Assembly (NCBI GenBank): GCA_963815285.1
Contig: CAWFGB010000004.1
Span: 558,001-622,000 of the forward strand
Source of the DNA: JACCSI01 sp963815285
GTDB taxonomy: Bacteria > Acidobacteriota > Vicinamibacteria > Vicinamibacterales > UBA2999
DNA: 64,000 nucleotides
Direction of reading: 5' to 3'
The notes beneath the pieces are model-generated. The model was given only the letters and a program-made list of their open reading frames with translations. It did no database searches and had not been told where the DNA came from. Shown here in pieces: positions 19,501-27,689 of this stretch. The translations under genes and the position numbers were made by a program. Numbering within the stretch: position 1 is the stretch's first letter; each line of letters begins with the position of its first letter.

Positions 19501-19689
19501 GGCAACCAGCCAGGGTCGAACGGCCTTGAGGGCGACGTCCACGCGCAGCTTCAGATCGAAGGCGCGAAAGACCTCCCCCATCCCGCCACGCCCGAGCAGC
19601 GAACGGATCCGGTACCGGTTACCCAGAATCTGGCCGGGGGAGAGAGCGTGGGACGGCGGGGCCGATGGTCGGTGGGCTTGCCCCGGCAT
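16522..19689 (-). CDS. Ser/Thr kinase - STAND NTPase - WD40 protein (main part)
   Basis: 1,055 residues in this frame. Kinase domain at about 25-275: glycine loop GRGGMGEV (33-40), K55, HRD at 147-149, DFG at 167-169, GTPAYMAPEQ. A novel-STAND-type NTPase follows from about 300: FVGRELEIEEM, Walker A GPSGAGKS at 326-333, Walker B AVLVFDQFEELF at about 404-415, then the helical STAND region with HESLLTSWPRL. One membrane helix lies at about 733-752, and then a WD40 propeller begins. After about residue 1000 the frame is wrong and the propeller goes on in other frames to 15,246. The N-terminal zinc ribbon is also out of frame (19,680-19,816). STAND proteins are ATP-driven switches that assemble on a signal; coupling to a kinase suggests signal transduction. 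It lies downstream of an ECF sigma factor. Confidence 0.88.
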   Translation of the reverse strand: MPGQAHRPSAPPSHALSPGQILGNRYRIRSLLGRGGMGEVFRAFDLKLRVDVALKAVRPWLVADERARNGLRQEVRAAREVVSPNVCRVFDLVDFDDHELVSMEFVDGVTLADVLKERSPLALQEAREIASQFLAGLEAIHLAGLVHRDIKPENLMLTRAGRIVVMDFGIARGATERRTGTISGTPAYMAPEQARGEAADARSDVFSAGVVLAEMIAPGGIRSDEAREAVWRRLHGDPPEAGGTPWEEVVRRALAHRPDHRYSTAASLARALEEVTLRTSADEAQRPYPGLASFTEHDAEYFVGRELEIEEMWKKLRRPHLLGLIGPSGAGKSSFLRAGLAHTAPTGWRLVFATPTDRPFAALAHALAPELSGDVQAVARLIDFEQPDVALEIVQRWRRRHQHAVLVFDQFEELFTQSPPAVQESYTQLLGRLVLDADVHVLLSMRDDFLIHCHRYASLAPLFSDLTALGPPTGAALRRALVQPALKCGYRFEDEAIVEEMLAQVEGERGALPLVAFAMAKLWDRRDRERGMLTRAAYQEIGGVGGALAQHAEAILERIGQDRIPMVRELLRNLVTAQGTRATLDRDELLSVFSEDAKADPAGHQASERQRAAEVLDALVDARLLTSYEPPAIDPDDTGHRRIEIVHESLLTSWPRLVRWHTQEQDGAQLRDQLRQAARLWDERGRPEDLLWTGTSFREYELWRERYAGALSASEDTFTRAMTSRALGRRRQRRLAVAAVTAAALVVAVAMGVLWRQSENARSQAVASTRRAEAQQLFTLGQAEIDRNPTAAVAYALASLEHDDSPHARRLALRALWQGPTAFILSPTDASWSNHQLSFSKDGDWLAGVSERDGIVRLWRSDGSAPRVIRDIGGRGRFAWGDFAADGRSFVVTTSDSIRTYSLPETTELRRIAGTFRWGFVRGQSVMTGAFVEPTSDGRARRLIKSYPLPDGAPETTLGIWTSPPGEAGAFAVDPTGQWLLGIHGGSLFEVPLSGLDMPSLGSSFAAATTRSFASLSVPTAPVSMPCICQARGGSGRAPPAPIPVPYQCRCAAMS

Positions 19690-19816
19690 CGGGCGCGGAC
19701 GACCGCTCGCCGAGCCCGAAGCTCAGCAGGCACGACAGGCAGAGACCGGCTGACCAGTGTTCTGCGCTCAGCCGCCCGCCGCAGTCGGGACAGTTCGCCG
19801 TTTCTCTCATCGTCAC
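19619..19816 (-). CDS. Zinc-ribbon N-terminus of the STAND kinase (frame broken)
   Basis: A short frame encoding CPDCGGRLSAEHWSAGLCLSCLLSFGLGE, a four-cysteine CxxC...CxxC zinc ribbon that commonly starts Planctomycete and Acidobacteria Ser/Thr kinases linked to ECF sigma factors. Start is the GTG at 19,816 or the ATG at 19,810. Removing one G from the GGGG at about 19,682-19,685 joins it in frame to the kinase (APDAG-QAHRPSA), so it is almost certainly the true beginning of that protein, not a separate gene. The cysteines may bind Zn and contact the sigma factor; that role is inference. Residues after the ribbon in this frame, to 19,619, are out of frame. Confidence 0.65.
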   Translation of the reverse strand: MTMRETANCPDCGGRLSAEHWSAGLCLSCLLSFGLGERSSAPDAGASPPTIGPAVPRSLPRPDSG

Positions 19817-19921
19817 AGTCCCACGCCGAGCTCTGGCCCTCTCGCGAAAAACCTGACTCGTTCGTCAAGATTCTGGGCGGTCAAGACTCCTAGAGGAGAG
19901 AAACGTAACGGCGCCGAAAGG

Positions 19922-20644
19922 TTACGTCTCGCGATCCTGCCAGGGCCGGATCACGCTCAGAAGGTGCCGCACCTCCTCGTCGACTTCGGCCGCGCTCGCG
20001 ACCGTTTCGGCGACCTCCTCACGCAGCAGACGGCCGTAGCGTTCGCGCAACCGGTGGACGGCGGTCTTCACCGCGTTTTCGGTCATGCCGAGAGTCAGCG
20101 CGATCTCGCGATACCGTTCGGGGTTGTCACCCGTGAGGCAGGCCTTGAGCTGCTCAAATCGTTCCGACTGATCGCGGGTCTCCGCGCGCAGCCGCTCCAT
20201 GGCGCGCTCCATGACCGTCAATCCCCAGCGGCGTTCGAAGACGAGCTCCGGCGTCAGGTGGTCCGCGGGCTCATGGCGGTAACGGGTCTCCGCCAGGTCG
20301 GCGTCGAGCGAAAGGGTTCGCACGCCGGCGCCCTTCTTGAGCGCTCGAGCCTTGTCACGCTCGTGCGAGAGGAAGTGTTCGAGCGACGCGAGCAGAAACG
20401 ATCGGAAGCGTCCCTTGGAACGGTCGATCGCGCTGAGGAAGTCCCGGCTCAGGAGGTCAGCGAAGAACGCCTGGGTCAAATCACGCGCTTCGTCGGCGGC
20501 ATGGCCCCGGTGTCGGACGTACGCGTACAGCGGGAACCAATAAGCCTCGCAGAGCGACCCGAGCGCCAAGCGGGCCTGACTTTCGCTTCCGTCGCGTGCA
20601 GCGAGCACGACGTTCCACTGGGTCGTGGCGAATTGCCGGGTCAC
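19922..20644 (-). CDS. ECF-family RNA polymerase sigma factor, kinase-linked type
   Basis: A 240-residue sigma factor with a GTG start (TRQFATTQWNVVLAARDG, the usual beginning of this group). Region 2 is visible as DEARDLTQAFFADLLSRDFLSAIDRSKGRFRSFLLASLEHFL, region 4 as YREIALTLGMTENAVKTAVHRLRERY. It belongs to the ECF groups found next to Ser/Thr kinases in Planctomycetes and Acidobacteria, where phosphorylation replaces an anti-sigma factor as the switch. The kinase gene starts about 106 bases downstream on the same strand. No anti-sigma factor gene is nearby. Target promoters are unknown. Confidence 0.88.
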   Translation of the reverse strand: MTRQFATTQWNVVLAARDGSESQARLALGSLCEAYWFPLYAYVRHRGHAADEARDLTQAFFADLLSRDFLSAIDRSKGRFRSFLLASLEHFLSHERDKARALKKGAGVRTLSLDADLAETRYRHEPADHLTPELVFERRWGLTVMERAMERLRAETRDQSERFEQLKACLTGDNPERYREIALTLGMTENAVKTAVHRLRERYGRLLREEVAETVASAAEVDEEVRHLLSVIRPWQDRET

Positions 20645-20741
20645 GTGTCAGCTGGATTCTACACTTGTGACGATCCCTTGGCGACCGCCGCGGACTTCTG
20701 ATCCTGCTGCGAGCGCAGGGCCGGTGCGCTTATGACCTGGC

Positions 20742-21329
20742 TCAGCGTGGAAGGCCCACCTGCTGCATCACCTTCTGGAAGGCGGGTTCAGTCGCGATCG
20801 CCTTGAACGGCGGATACTGCGCTACTTGCGCGAACTCGACGGCATGGTCTTCATAGGCGCGCTGGAGCGCCGCGACCGCAGGCTCCTTTTCCCCCAGCGC
20901 GTCGTGGATCAACGCGATGCCGTACGCGGAGACGTACTGGTCACGGCGGTGCGCATCGAGTTCCTTCAACACGGCCCGCGCGTCGACCGTCCGTCCCGCC
21001 GCCGCGTAGGCGTATCCGAGGTAGGCCTCGACCCTCGAATTGTGTCCATGCGCTGGTCGCGCCGCGATTTCGAGCTCGCGGATGGCGTCGTCCATCCGGC
21101 CGATCGCGGCGAACGTCGCCCCGAGCTGGAAACGCACCCGGTTGTTGCCGGGGCTCATCGCCAGCGCGCGGCGCAATTCGGCGAGCGCACGATCGTACTG
21201 CCCGCCGCCGCGGTAGGCAGTTCCGACGGCGACCTGTGCATTGACCGACAGAGGATCGCGCTTTCGCCCGCGTTCAGCCGCGGCGATGGCGTCATCGAAC
21301 CGCCCTTGACGCATCAGCGAGCCGCTCAC
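20742..21329 (-). CDS. TPR region of CadC-like regulator, C-terminal part (frame broken)
   Basis: 195 residues made of tetratricopeptide repeats (GRFDDAIAAAERGRKRDPLS, GQYDRALAELRRALAMSPGNN, GRMDDAIRELEIAARPAHG, AVAALQRAYEDHAVEFA). In this frame it extends upstream without a natural start (ENGAEDFTSAVSGSLMRQG). It continues the TPR array of the winged-helix regulator encoded upstream. A one-base shift at about 21,358-21,366 separates the two. The predicted start codon overlaps the premature stop of the upstream part by four bases, so translational re-initiation is a possible alternative. Confidence 0.75.
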   Translation of the reverse strand: MSGSLMRQGRFDDAIAAAERGRKRDPLSVNAQVAVGTAYRGGGQYDRALAELRRALAMSPGNNRVRFQLGATFAAIGRMDDAIRELEIAARPAHGHNSRVEAYLGYAYAAAGRTVDARAVLKELDAHRRDQYVSAYGIALIHDALGEKEPAVAALQRAYEDHAVEFAQVAQYPPFKAIATEPAFQKVMQQVGLPR

Positions 21330-22663
21330 CGCGCTCGTGAAGTCCTCGGCACCGTTCTCACTTCGACGGCCCGCTGAAGGGCGTTTGCGCTGTCCTCCCA
21401 GCGCCAGTGATACAAAGCGAGAATCTGCCCCAGCGCGTGGTGCGCCTCTCCCAGCGTGTCGTCGAGCTGCAAGGCCTTCCGCGCTGCAGCCTCTGCCTTC
21501 GGAACCGCTTCGTGTGGAGAAAACGGGCCGCCAAACACAAACTGCAGCTGCGTCAGCGCCAATGCGGCATACGCTTCGGCGAAATCGGGCTCAATGGCAA
21601 TCGCCTGCTCGAAGTATCCGACCGCGCGGCTGAACGCGTCATGTTGATTCTGGCCGCGGGTCGTGAGTCCTTTCAAATAAGCGTCATACGCCTGCGCGGC
21701 AATCGTTTGTGCCGGACGTCGACGGTGGGAAGGCGGTGGAGCCAGACCGGCGGCCACGGCAATGTCCGATGCGATCCTCTGCTGGAGGTCCAGCATGTGG
21801 CTCAATTCGCCTTCGTAGGCTCTGCCCCATTCGACGCGGTCTGTGGCCACACGACCGAGCTGCGCGGTGATGCGTACGCCGGTGCCAGACCGCACGACCG
21901 TTCCTGAAACGATGCCGTTGACCGGCAGCTCACGTCCGATCTCGGAGAGCCGTTTGGCGGTTTGGCGGTACTGCAGTGCCGTCGTTCGCGAGATCACATC
22001 CAGCCCTTCAACCTGGGCGAGATTCACCGTCAGGGCATCGGTGACGCTGTCGACAAAATAATTCTGGGCGGCATCGCCCGTAAGGTTCTCGAACGGGAGC
22101 ACGAGGAAAGCGCGGATCGGTTCGGCGGCTGCATCCCGGCGTAATTCAGATCCCCCGCGTTGATTCATCGCGGCTCCCGCGGCGGTCAGGATCACAGCAC
22201 AGAGAACGATGAGCACGCCGGCCGCACGCCAGCCGGTGAGACGCCATCGACTCGACTGCGAGGCCACAGCCTCGGCCGGCGGAGCCACCACGGCCGCAGG
22301 ACCAGGTGCGACCGGCGGCGCGGCTGCCGGCGAGGGCTGCACCGGCACGCGCACCAGGTCCACGGCGGGAACCGAGACCGGCGCGATGAACCGATAGCCG
22401 CGCCGCGGCACGGTTTCGACGAATCGCGGGTTGTCGGCGGAGTCGTCGAGCGCCTCGCGGAGCTTGCGGACGGCGCTATTCAACCCGACCTCGAATTCGA
22501 CGAACGTGTCCGTGGACCAGAGAACCCGTCGGAGTTCGTCGCGGGTGACCACTTCACCGGGACGGCGCAGCAGTTCTTTCAGGATCTGGAAGGATTGATC
22601 GGGCAGCCGAATCTTCAGGCCATGGCGACGCAGCTCGCCGGAGTCGGTGTCGAGCTCGAACAC
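21326..22663 (-). CDS. CadC-like winged-helix regulator with TPR (main part)
   Basis: 445 residues. Residues 1-100 are an OmpR-type winged helix (SFQILKELLRRPGEVVTRDEL, then VGLNSAVRKLREALDD and RFVETVPRRGYRF). A Pro/Ala linker leads to one membrane helix at about 145-165 (AAGVLIVLCAVILTAAGAA). The periplasmic part has a TolB/FlgO-like domain (FLVLPFENLTGDAAQNYFVDSVTDALT) and then TPR repeats that continue in a second frame downstream. One-component membrane regulators of this design sense outside signals and bind DNA from the membrane. The first codon in frame is the GTG at 22,663; the family usually starts a few residues earlier (RFGVFELD), so the true start may be upstream. Confidence 0.85.
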   Translation of the reverse strand: MFELDTDSGELRRHGLKIRLPDQSFQILKELLRRPGEVVTRDELRRVLWSTDTFVEFEVGLNSAVRKLREALDDSADNPRFVETVPRRGYRFIAPVSVPAVDLVRVPVQPSPAAAPPVAPGPAAVVAPPAEAVASQSSRWRLTGWRAAGVLIVLCAVILTAAGAAMNQRGGSELRRDAAAEPIRAFLVLPFENLTGDAAQNYFVDSVTDALTVNLAQVEGLDVISRTTALQYRQTAKRLSEIGRELPVNGIVSGTVVRSGTGVRITAQLGRVATDRVEWGRAYEGELSHMLDLQQRIASDIAVAAGLAPPPSHRRRPAQTIAAQAYDAYLKGLTTRGQNQHDAFSRAVGYFEQAIAIEPDFAEAYAALALTQLQFVFGGPFSPHEAVPKAEAAARKALQLDDTLGEAHHALGQILALYHWRWEDSANALQRAVEVRTVPRTSRAR

Positions 22664-23026
22664 GCCGAAACGGAGGACATCGCGACGGCGTGGGAGCGTT
22701 CATTCTTCCCTGAGGGTGGTGGGAGTCTAGCGCATTCAGTCCCCCGACACCAGTCACACCTGGCGCTAAAGGCCATTTACGCAGCCAGTTAGCGAGTCAC
22801 ATGCAAGACAGCAGCGAATCACTGGGTATCGGTTCTCTGGCGTGCGTCAATGGGCGTCGTGAGAACCGATTTGCCGTCCTGGTCCAGCCGCCTCCAACGC
22901 GCCGCCTGGTTGAGTCCCGGTCCCGAAGCCAATCGCGACGAGAAGGCCGCTGTACTCGCGAAAGGTGAAGTCTGGGTCCTCGGCAATCGGGGAGAACGCC
23001 GTTCCTCACAAGTCTAAGGAACTGAG
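22664..23026. other. Intergenic region, no gene supported
   Basis: 363 bases between the divergent CadC-like regulator and the FN3 protein. A short minus-strand frame at 22,797-23,009 is arginine-rich and lacks a ribosome site or family motif. The promoters of both flanking genes should lie here; I cannot name a clear -35/-10 pair. Confidence 0.4.
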
Positions 23027-24235
23027 ATGTCGATGCACAAGACTGCTGTACTGCTTTCTGTTGTAGCGCTCCTCACAATCGCCGCTGACACGCTCGTCGC
23101 GGTGCCGAACGCGCCAACCGCGCTCGCGGCTGCAATCAGTGGCAACTCCGTCACCTTGACGTGGAACGGACCGGGCGGCGTTGTCAGCGCCTATCTGCTC
23201 GAGGCGGGTTCGGCGCCAGGTTTGTCGGATGTCGCCAATGGCCAGATCGGTCTCTCGCCGTCGTATGTAGCCACGGGTGTGCCGACGGGCGTGTATTTCG
23301 TTCGCGTGCGCGCAATCAATGCCGAGGGAGCCGGGCCGGTATCCAATGAAGTGCAGATCACGGTGGAATCAGGCGTTTGCGCGGTCGCGCCGAGCCCCCC
23401 ACAATTGGGCCCCGCAGTCGTGTTGGGCAGCATGGTGACATTTGCCTGGACGAGCGCTGCGAGCGGATGCGCGGCCACGAATTACACGCTTCATGCCGGC
23501 ACAGCGCCGGCATTGGCCAATATCACCGCCGTGAACACCGGTGTCGCCACGAGCTTTGCTACCATTGCGCCCTCTGGGACTTATTACGTGCGCGTCACTG
23601 GCGGCAACTCGTATGGCACAAGCGCAGCGTCGAACGAAGTGCAGGTCGTCGTCGGCGGGTCAGGCGGGTGCGCGGTTCCACCGGATGCACCGCTGCTGGC
23701 AGTCCCGAACGTCTCGGGCAACCAGGTCACGTTTGCGTGGACGGCCGCAGCTGGTGGGTGCCCGGCAACGACTTTTACTCTTCAAGCCGGCTCAGCGCCG
23801 TCGCTCGCCAACATCACCGCGGTCAACGTAGGCGCCACGACGAGTTTTGCCGCAAGCGCGCCGGCAGGGACTTATTACGTGCGCGTGGTCGGCAACAATG
23901 CTCACGGCGTGAGCGGACCCTCGAGCGAGATGCCGGTGGTCATTGCCGCCCCGCCATCATGGAGCATGAGCGGGACCAGCAGTAAGGACTTCGACATGCC
24001 GAGGACCGTGAAGCGCGTCCGCATCATCGCCAATTTCGTGACGTACAGCGCCAATTTTATCGTGGTGATCGACGGGAAGATCGTTGTCAACCAAACGTTA
24101 GGGACCGCACCCGTATACCCGACGACTCACTACGATGCATTCCACGACACCACCGGCGGACCCGTGAAGGTGCTCGCTCAGTCAGGTGTTATCGTCCCCG
24201 GTGGACTGCCGTGGAGCATCACCGAAGTGCCCTGA
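23027..24235 (+). CDS. Secreted fibronectin type III repeat protein
   Basis: 402 residues; AAGGA stands six bases before the ATG. Residues 1-24 are a signal peptide. Three FN3 domains follow, each about 95 residues: 25-115, 117-208 and 212-305. They share the pattern VTFAWT...GCxATxYTLxAGxAPxLANITAVN...GTYYVRVxGxNxxG. The second and third are so alike that they look like a recent duplication. The last 90 residues (KRVRIIANFVTYSANFIVVIDG) form a different beta domain, possibly carbohydrate- or ligand-binding. Domains of this kind are used in extracellular adhesion or polymer binding. No enzyme domain is seen and no neighbour explains its target. Confidence 0.82.
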   Translation: MSMHKTAVLLSVVALLTIAADTLVAVPNAPTALAAAISGNSVTLTWNGPGGVVSAYLLEAGSAPGLSDVANGQIGLSPSYVATGVPTGVYFVRVRAINAEGAGPVSNEVQITVESGVCAVAPSPPQLGPAVVLGSMVTFAWTSAASGCAATNYTLHAGTAPALANITAVNTGVATSFATIAPSGTYYVRVTGGNSYGTSAASNEVQVVVGGSGGCAVPPDAPLLAVPNVSGNQVTFAWTAAAGGCPATTFTLQAGSAPSLANITAVNVGATTSFAASAPAGTYYVRVVGNNAHGVSGPSSEMPVVIAAPPSWSMSGTSSKDFDMPRTVKRVRIIANFVTYSANFIVVIDGKIVVNQTLGTAPVYPTTHYDAFHDTTGGPVKVLAQSGVIVPGGLPWSITEVP

Positions 24236-24518
24236 ATGAGGAATTCTGGCGTCATCGTCTAATCGTCTTTGTTTCCTTCAGTAGCGCCTTGACGGTCTGA
24301 AGCTGAACGGCCGCACCGCGCTTGCCGCATGCGGCGCAGGCGTGGGCGCCGGGCTCGAGGGCAGGGAGATCGCAGCAGTTACTCGTCGCTTACGAGTATC
24401 AACCCTGAAGTGCGCTTCAGAGTCAAGCGTCCGGCCAGGACGCCCCAGCCAATGCTCGGGCGCTCAAGCCACGGTTCTCGCCGAAGGGTGTCGCCACGGG
24501 TCGCGTGTAGCGCAGCAG

Positions 24519-27002
24519 CTATTCGCTCCGCAGCACATCGACGGGATTTACGGCTAGCGCTCGGCGCAGGGGAAGGTAACTCGCGGTGAGCACCGCTGCT
24601 ATCAGGACCAGAATCGCTCCACCCAGGACACTGGGATCCAGCGGGCTCGTCTCATAGAGAGACGCTCGCATGGTGCGCCCCAGCAGGAGAGCGCCAAGGC
24701 TACCGGCCGCGGCCCCGGGCAACGCAAAGCGGATCGTGGGCGCCATGATCGCTCGCATGATCTGACCGGTATTCGCACCGAGTGCCATGCGGACGCCGAT
24801 CTCCCGGCTGCGGCTCGTCACGAAAAAGTAGGTGACGGCAAACACACCCGTGGCAGCGACCGACAACGCAATCAACGCGATGATCACGAACAGCGCCGTT
24901 TGGAAGCTGTGTTTCGACCAGGACAACTGCGCCCGCGCTTCCATCGTCTGGACGTCGAACAGCGCGAGGTCCGGGTCGGCGCGTCTCACCGACTGGGCAA
25001 GTTGTGGCACCAGGCCGAGCGATTCAACGCCACTTGCGCGCACGAGCACCATCCGGTTTGGATACGTGAACTGCGCATACGCCGTGAAGAAGTCGGGTTG
25101 AACGGCGTTTTCGTTGAGCGGCTGATAGGCCACATTGCCGACAATCCCAACGATTTCGGCACTCGTCTCAGGACTGCCGAATGCCGCCGCACCCTCGAAC
25201 CACACACGCTTCCCGATCGGATCCTCTCCCGGCCAGAACCTCTGCCCTGCTGCTTCGTTGATGACGACGACAGCGGAACTACCGGCTCGATCTCTGTCTT
25301 CGAGTCCGCGTCCGCGAATAATCGGCACACGCAGCGTCTTGAAGTGATTTGGTGAGACGTAATGCCGGAGCACTGTGGGCGCATCCGCTGGAGTCGTGTG
25401 TGGCCGGCCGACGATTCGCAGGGACCCGTTCGCACATTGCGTTGACAGTGGCGCACAACCGTCCACCGTCGCGGCCTCCACTCCCGGCACCCGCTCGATC
25501 TCCTCCAACACGCGGTCGAGCAGCGCCGGCGCCTTGGTCGCGTCGTACTTCACCTCCGACGGACGGATCATGAAGGTGATTAAGCCGTTCGGGTCGAATC
25601 CCAGAGGGGCCTGACGCAACCGGGCATAGCTGCTCAGCAGCAGGCCACAACCAACGAGGAGCACTACCGCGAGGCACACCTGAAGGCCGACGATCGTTTC
25701 GCGAAGACTCAGTCGTGCGCCGCCGGACACAGCGGCGCCCCCTGACTTGAGATCGGCCGCGATCGACGTGCGCGTGGAACGGAGCGCGGGCAGCAGAGCA
25801 AACAGCAGAACGGTGCACGCACAGATGACGAAGGTGAAGACGAAGAGGCGCCAGTCCACGTTCGGAGTCGCGAACTCGCCAACGGCGCCGTAAAAATTGC
25901 GGCCGCGCGCAAGTGTGATTGGGATGTGCAAGAAAGGCATGACCCACGCAGTCACGACGAGGGTGAGAGCACCCGCAGCCGCAGCAAGGACTGCGCCCTC
26001 GATGAGCATCTGACCAACGAGACGTGCACGGCCCGATCCAATCGCCAGCCGGATCGCGATCTCGCGTCGTCGCGCCGCGGCTCGGCCAACGAGCAGGCCG
26101 GCGACGTTGGCGCACGCAATCAGAAGAAGCATGGCGGCCGCAGCCCCGAGCAGCAGCAAAGCGCGGCGCGTGACGACGTCGATCCGCGCGTCGTTCAACG
26201 TCATCGCCGTGGCCGAGAACTCGTCCTGCGGCGTGTCGGTGTCGCTCGGCTGCTCCGCATGAATCTGAGGGCCGAGGATCGCGAGTTCCGCGCGAGCCGA
26301 GTCGAGCGTGACATCCCGGCGCAGCCGTCCAATCACCGTGATGAAATTCTGATTCGTGATCAGGTAGTCGCGATACGTCACGAGCGGGGCAACCGTCGCG
26401 GGTATCCAGGCCTGCGCAAGCCCGGACACGCCATTGAAGCCGCGCGCCGCGACGCCGACCACCGTAAACGGGACCTCATTCAGTTCCAACGTAGAGCCGA
26501 TGACAGGCTCGATTCCACCGAACCTCCGCTGCCACACGTCGTGGCCGATGACGATGGCATGCGATGTTGCTCCGTCGATCCCGTCGCCCTCGACGAAACC
26601 ACGGCCTGAGACGAGCGGCGCGCGCATCACATTGAGGTAACTCGTGGACACGATCTCGACCGCAAGTGGCTCTGGTTGGCTGGAACCGGTCACGGTCACG
26701 ACGTTGTTGGAGCTCGTCGCAACTCCCTCGAACGATTTGACATTGCGCTGCAGCAACTGAAAGCGCGGCCAGGACCAACGGTGCCGCAGCTCGCCTTCCC
26801 GCGGCGTTCGCTGGGTGATGTTCAGCACGGCCAGGCGGTCCGCATCTGCGAAGGGAGGCCTGCGAATCATGGCGGCATCCACGAGGCTGAAGATCGCCGC
26901 CGAGCTCCCAATGCCAAGCGTGAGGGAAAGGAGCGCGGCCGCGGTAAACACCGGCGTGCGCCGGAGAGTCCGCACGGCGTATCGCAAGTCGTGGAGTATC
27001 AC
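24519..27002 (-). CDS. ADOP-family MacB/FtsX-like permease
   Basis: 827 residues from the GTG at 27,002 (GAGG nine bases upstream), giving the family start ILHDLRYAVRTLRRTPVFTAAALLSLTLGIG. A TTG at 27,032 is the alternative. It holds two MacB-periplasmic-core plus FtsX-permease units: four-helix core near each half, with the GxxxREIAIRLAIGSGRARLVGQ and SREIGVRMALGANTGQIMRAI signatures typical of each FtsX half. No ATPase gene is adjacent, as expected for acidobacterial duplicated orphan permeases. It lacks the extra N-terminal prefix domain found in the ADOP at 53.3 kb, and no PadR gene is next to it. Transport substrate unknown. Confidence 0.88.
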   Translation of the reverse strand: MILHDLRYAVRTLRRTPVFTAAALLSLTLGIGSSAAIFSLVDAAMIRRPPFADADRLAVLNITQRTPREGELRHRWSWPRFQLLQRNVKSFEGVATSSNNVVTVTGSSQPEPLAVEIVSTSYLNVMRAPLVSGRGFVEGDGIDGATSHAIVIGHDVWQRRFGGIEPVIGSTLELNEVPFTVVGVAARGFNGVSGLAQAWIPATVAPLVTYRDYLITNQNFITVIGRLRRDVTLDSARAELAILGPQIHAEQPSDTDTPQDEFSATAMTLNDARIDVVTRRALLLLGAAAAMLLLIACANVAGLLVGRAAARRREIAIRLAIGSGRARLVGQMLIEGAVLAAAAGALTLVVTAWVMPFLHIPITLARGRNFYGAVGEFATPNVDWRLFVFTFVICACTVLLFALLPALRSTRTSIAADLKSGGAAVSGGARLSLRETIVGLQVCLAVVLLVGCGLLLSSYARLRQAPLGFDPNGLITFMIRPSEVKYDATKAPALLDRVLEEIERVPGVEAATVDGCAPLSTQCANGSLRIVGRPHTTPADAPTVLRHYVSPNHFKTLRVPIIRGRGLEDRDRAGSSAVVVINEAAGQRFWPGEDPIGKRVWFEGAAAFGSPETSAEIVGIVGNVAYQPLNENAVQPDFFTAYAQFTYPNRMVLVRASGVESLGLVPQLAQSVRRADPDLALFDVQTMEARAQLSWSKHSFQTALFVIIALIALSVAATGVFAVTYFFVTSRSREIGVRMALGANTGQIMRAIMAPTIRFALPGAAAGSLGALLLGRTMRASLYETSPLDPSVLGGAILVLIAAVLTASYLPLRRALAVNPVDVLRSE

Positions 27003-27350
27003 TGCGCGAACCTCGAGGCCGGTGGTAGCCAATCCGTTGCCAGCGTCTGCCGAGCGCTCAATCCTTTTCGATAGTGAGGCTTACGTCGCGCCGTCACGCA
27101 CAGCCAGCCCGGCTGAGGTTCGGATGTGGGATGCCAAGTGCCATGTCCGAGCATTTTCATCAGCGCTGACCGAAGATTACGGGTCGTTCCAATTGGACAC
27201 GCTGGTCATGTACTGCCATGCAAAACGAAATCGCCCGGGTGGTGCCCCGGGTGGCGACGCGCACGGTTCGGCTCGAGGCAGCGCGCATTTGTCCTTAGCG
27301 CGTTCATATACCCTCCGCCGCCGGCTCCGTCGATGCCGACGTGTCGCTGT
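27003..27350. other. Region without a supported gene
   Basis: About 350 bases between the ADOP start and the receptor remnant. A plus-strand frame that runs from 26,815 through here is antisense to the ADOP N-terminus and only its last 70 residues resemble a real protein. The sequence has the imperfect tandem CCCGGGTGGTGCCCCGGGTGG near 27,236. Confidence 0.4.
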
Positions 27351-27558
27351 TGTGGACCTGGCGATCTCCCGCAGCTTCTCGCTGCCACGGGGGAGCCGGC
27401 TGACGTTCCGCGCCGAGGCCACCAACGCGTTCAACATCGTGAATTACGGGCAGCCCGGCAACGGCGTCCTTTCAGGCGCGACATCGACGACGTTCGGGGT
27501 GATCCGCAGCGCCAACGCGATGCGCCGGGTTCAGCTGGGCGTGCGCTGGATGTGCTGA
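27351..27558 (+). pseudogene. Remnant of an Oar-like TonB receptor C-terminus
   Basis: About 68 residues starting VVDLAISRSFSLPRGSRLTF and going on with AEATNAFNIVNYGQPGNG, FGVIRSANAMRRVQLGVRW. This is the last part of an Oar-like receptor barrel, where NAFNxxNxGxP and RxxQLGxRW are the standard closing strands. There is no start codon, signal peptide, plug or earlier barrel strand upstream in any frame. The natural end RVQLGVRW is followed by two extra residues, MC. It is a fragment left by deletion or rearrangement, not closely similar to the C-terminus of the receptor at 12.4 kb. Confidence 0.65.
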
Positions 27559-27689
27559 CGCCGCCGTGGGGAGGCGGCCTCAGCGTCTCGAGCGAGAGCG
27601 ATCTCCCTCCGTACGATCTCAAGTCGAAGGCTTAGAATGCCTTGCGCGGGCGTCACGAAGTTGCGGGCGTCCGGGAAGCCGGGGGGAGG

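Noticed and set aside
26815..27558. Long plus-strand frame of 247 codons ending in a receptor-like sequence
   Set aside because: Its first two thirds are antisense to the ADOP N-terminus or random; only the last 68 residues look like protein, so it is listed as a remnant.
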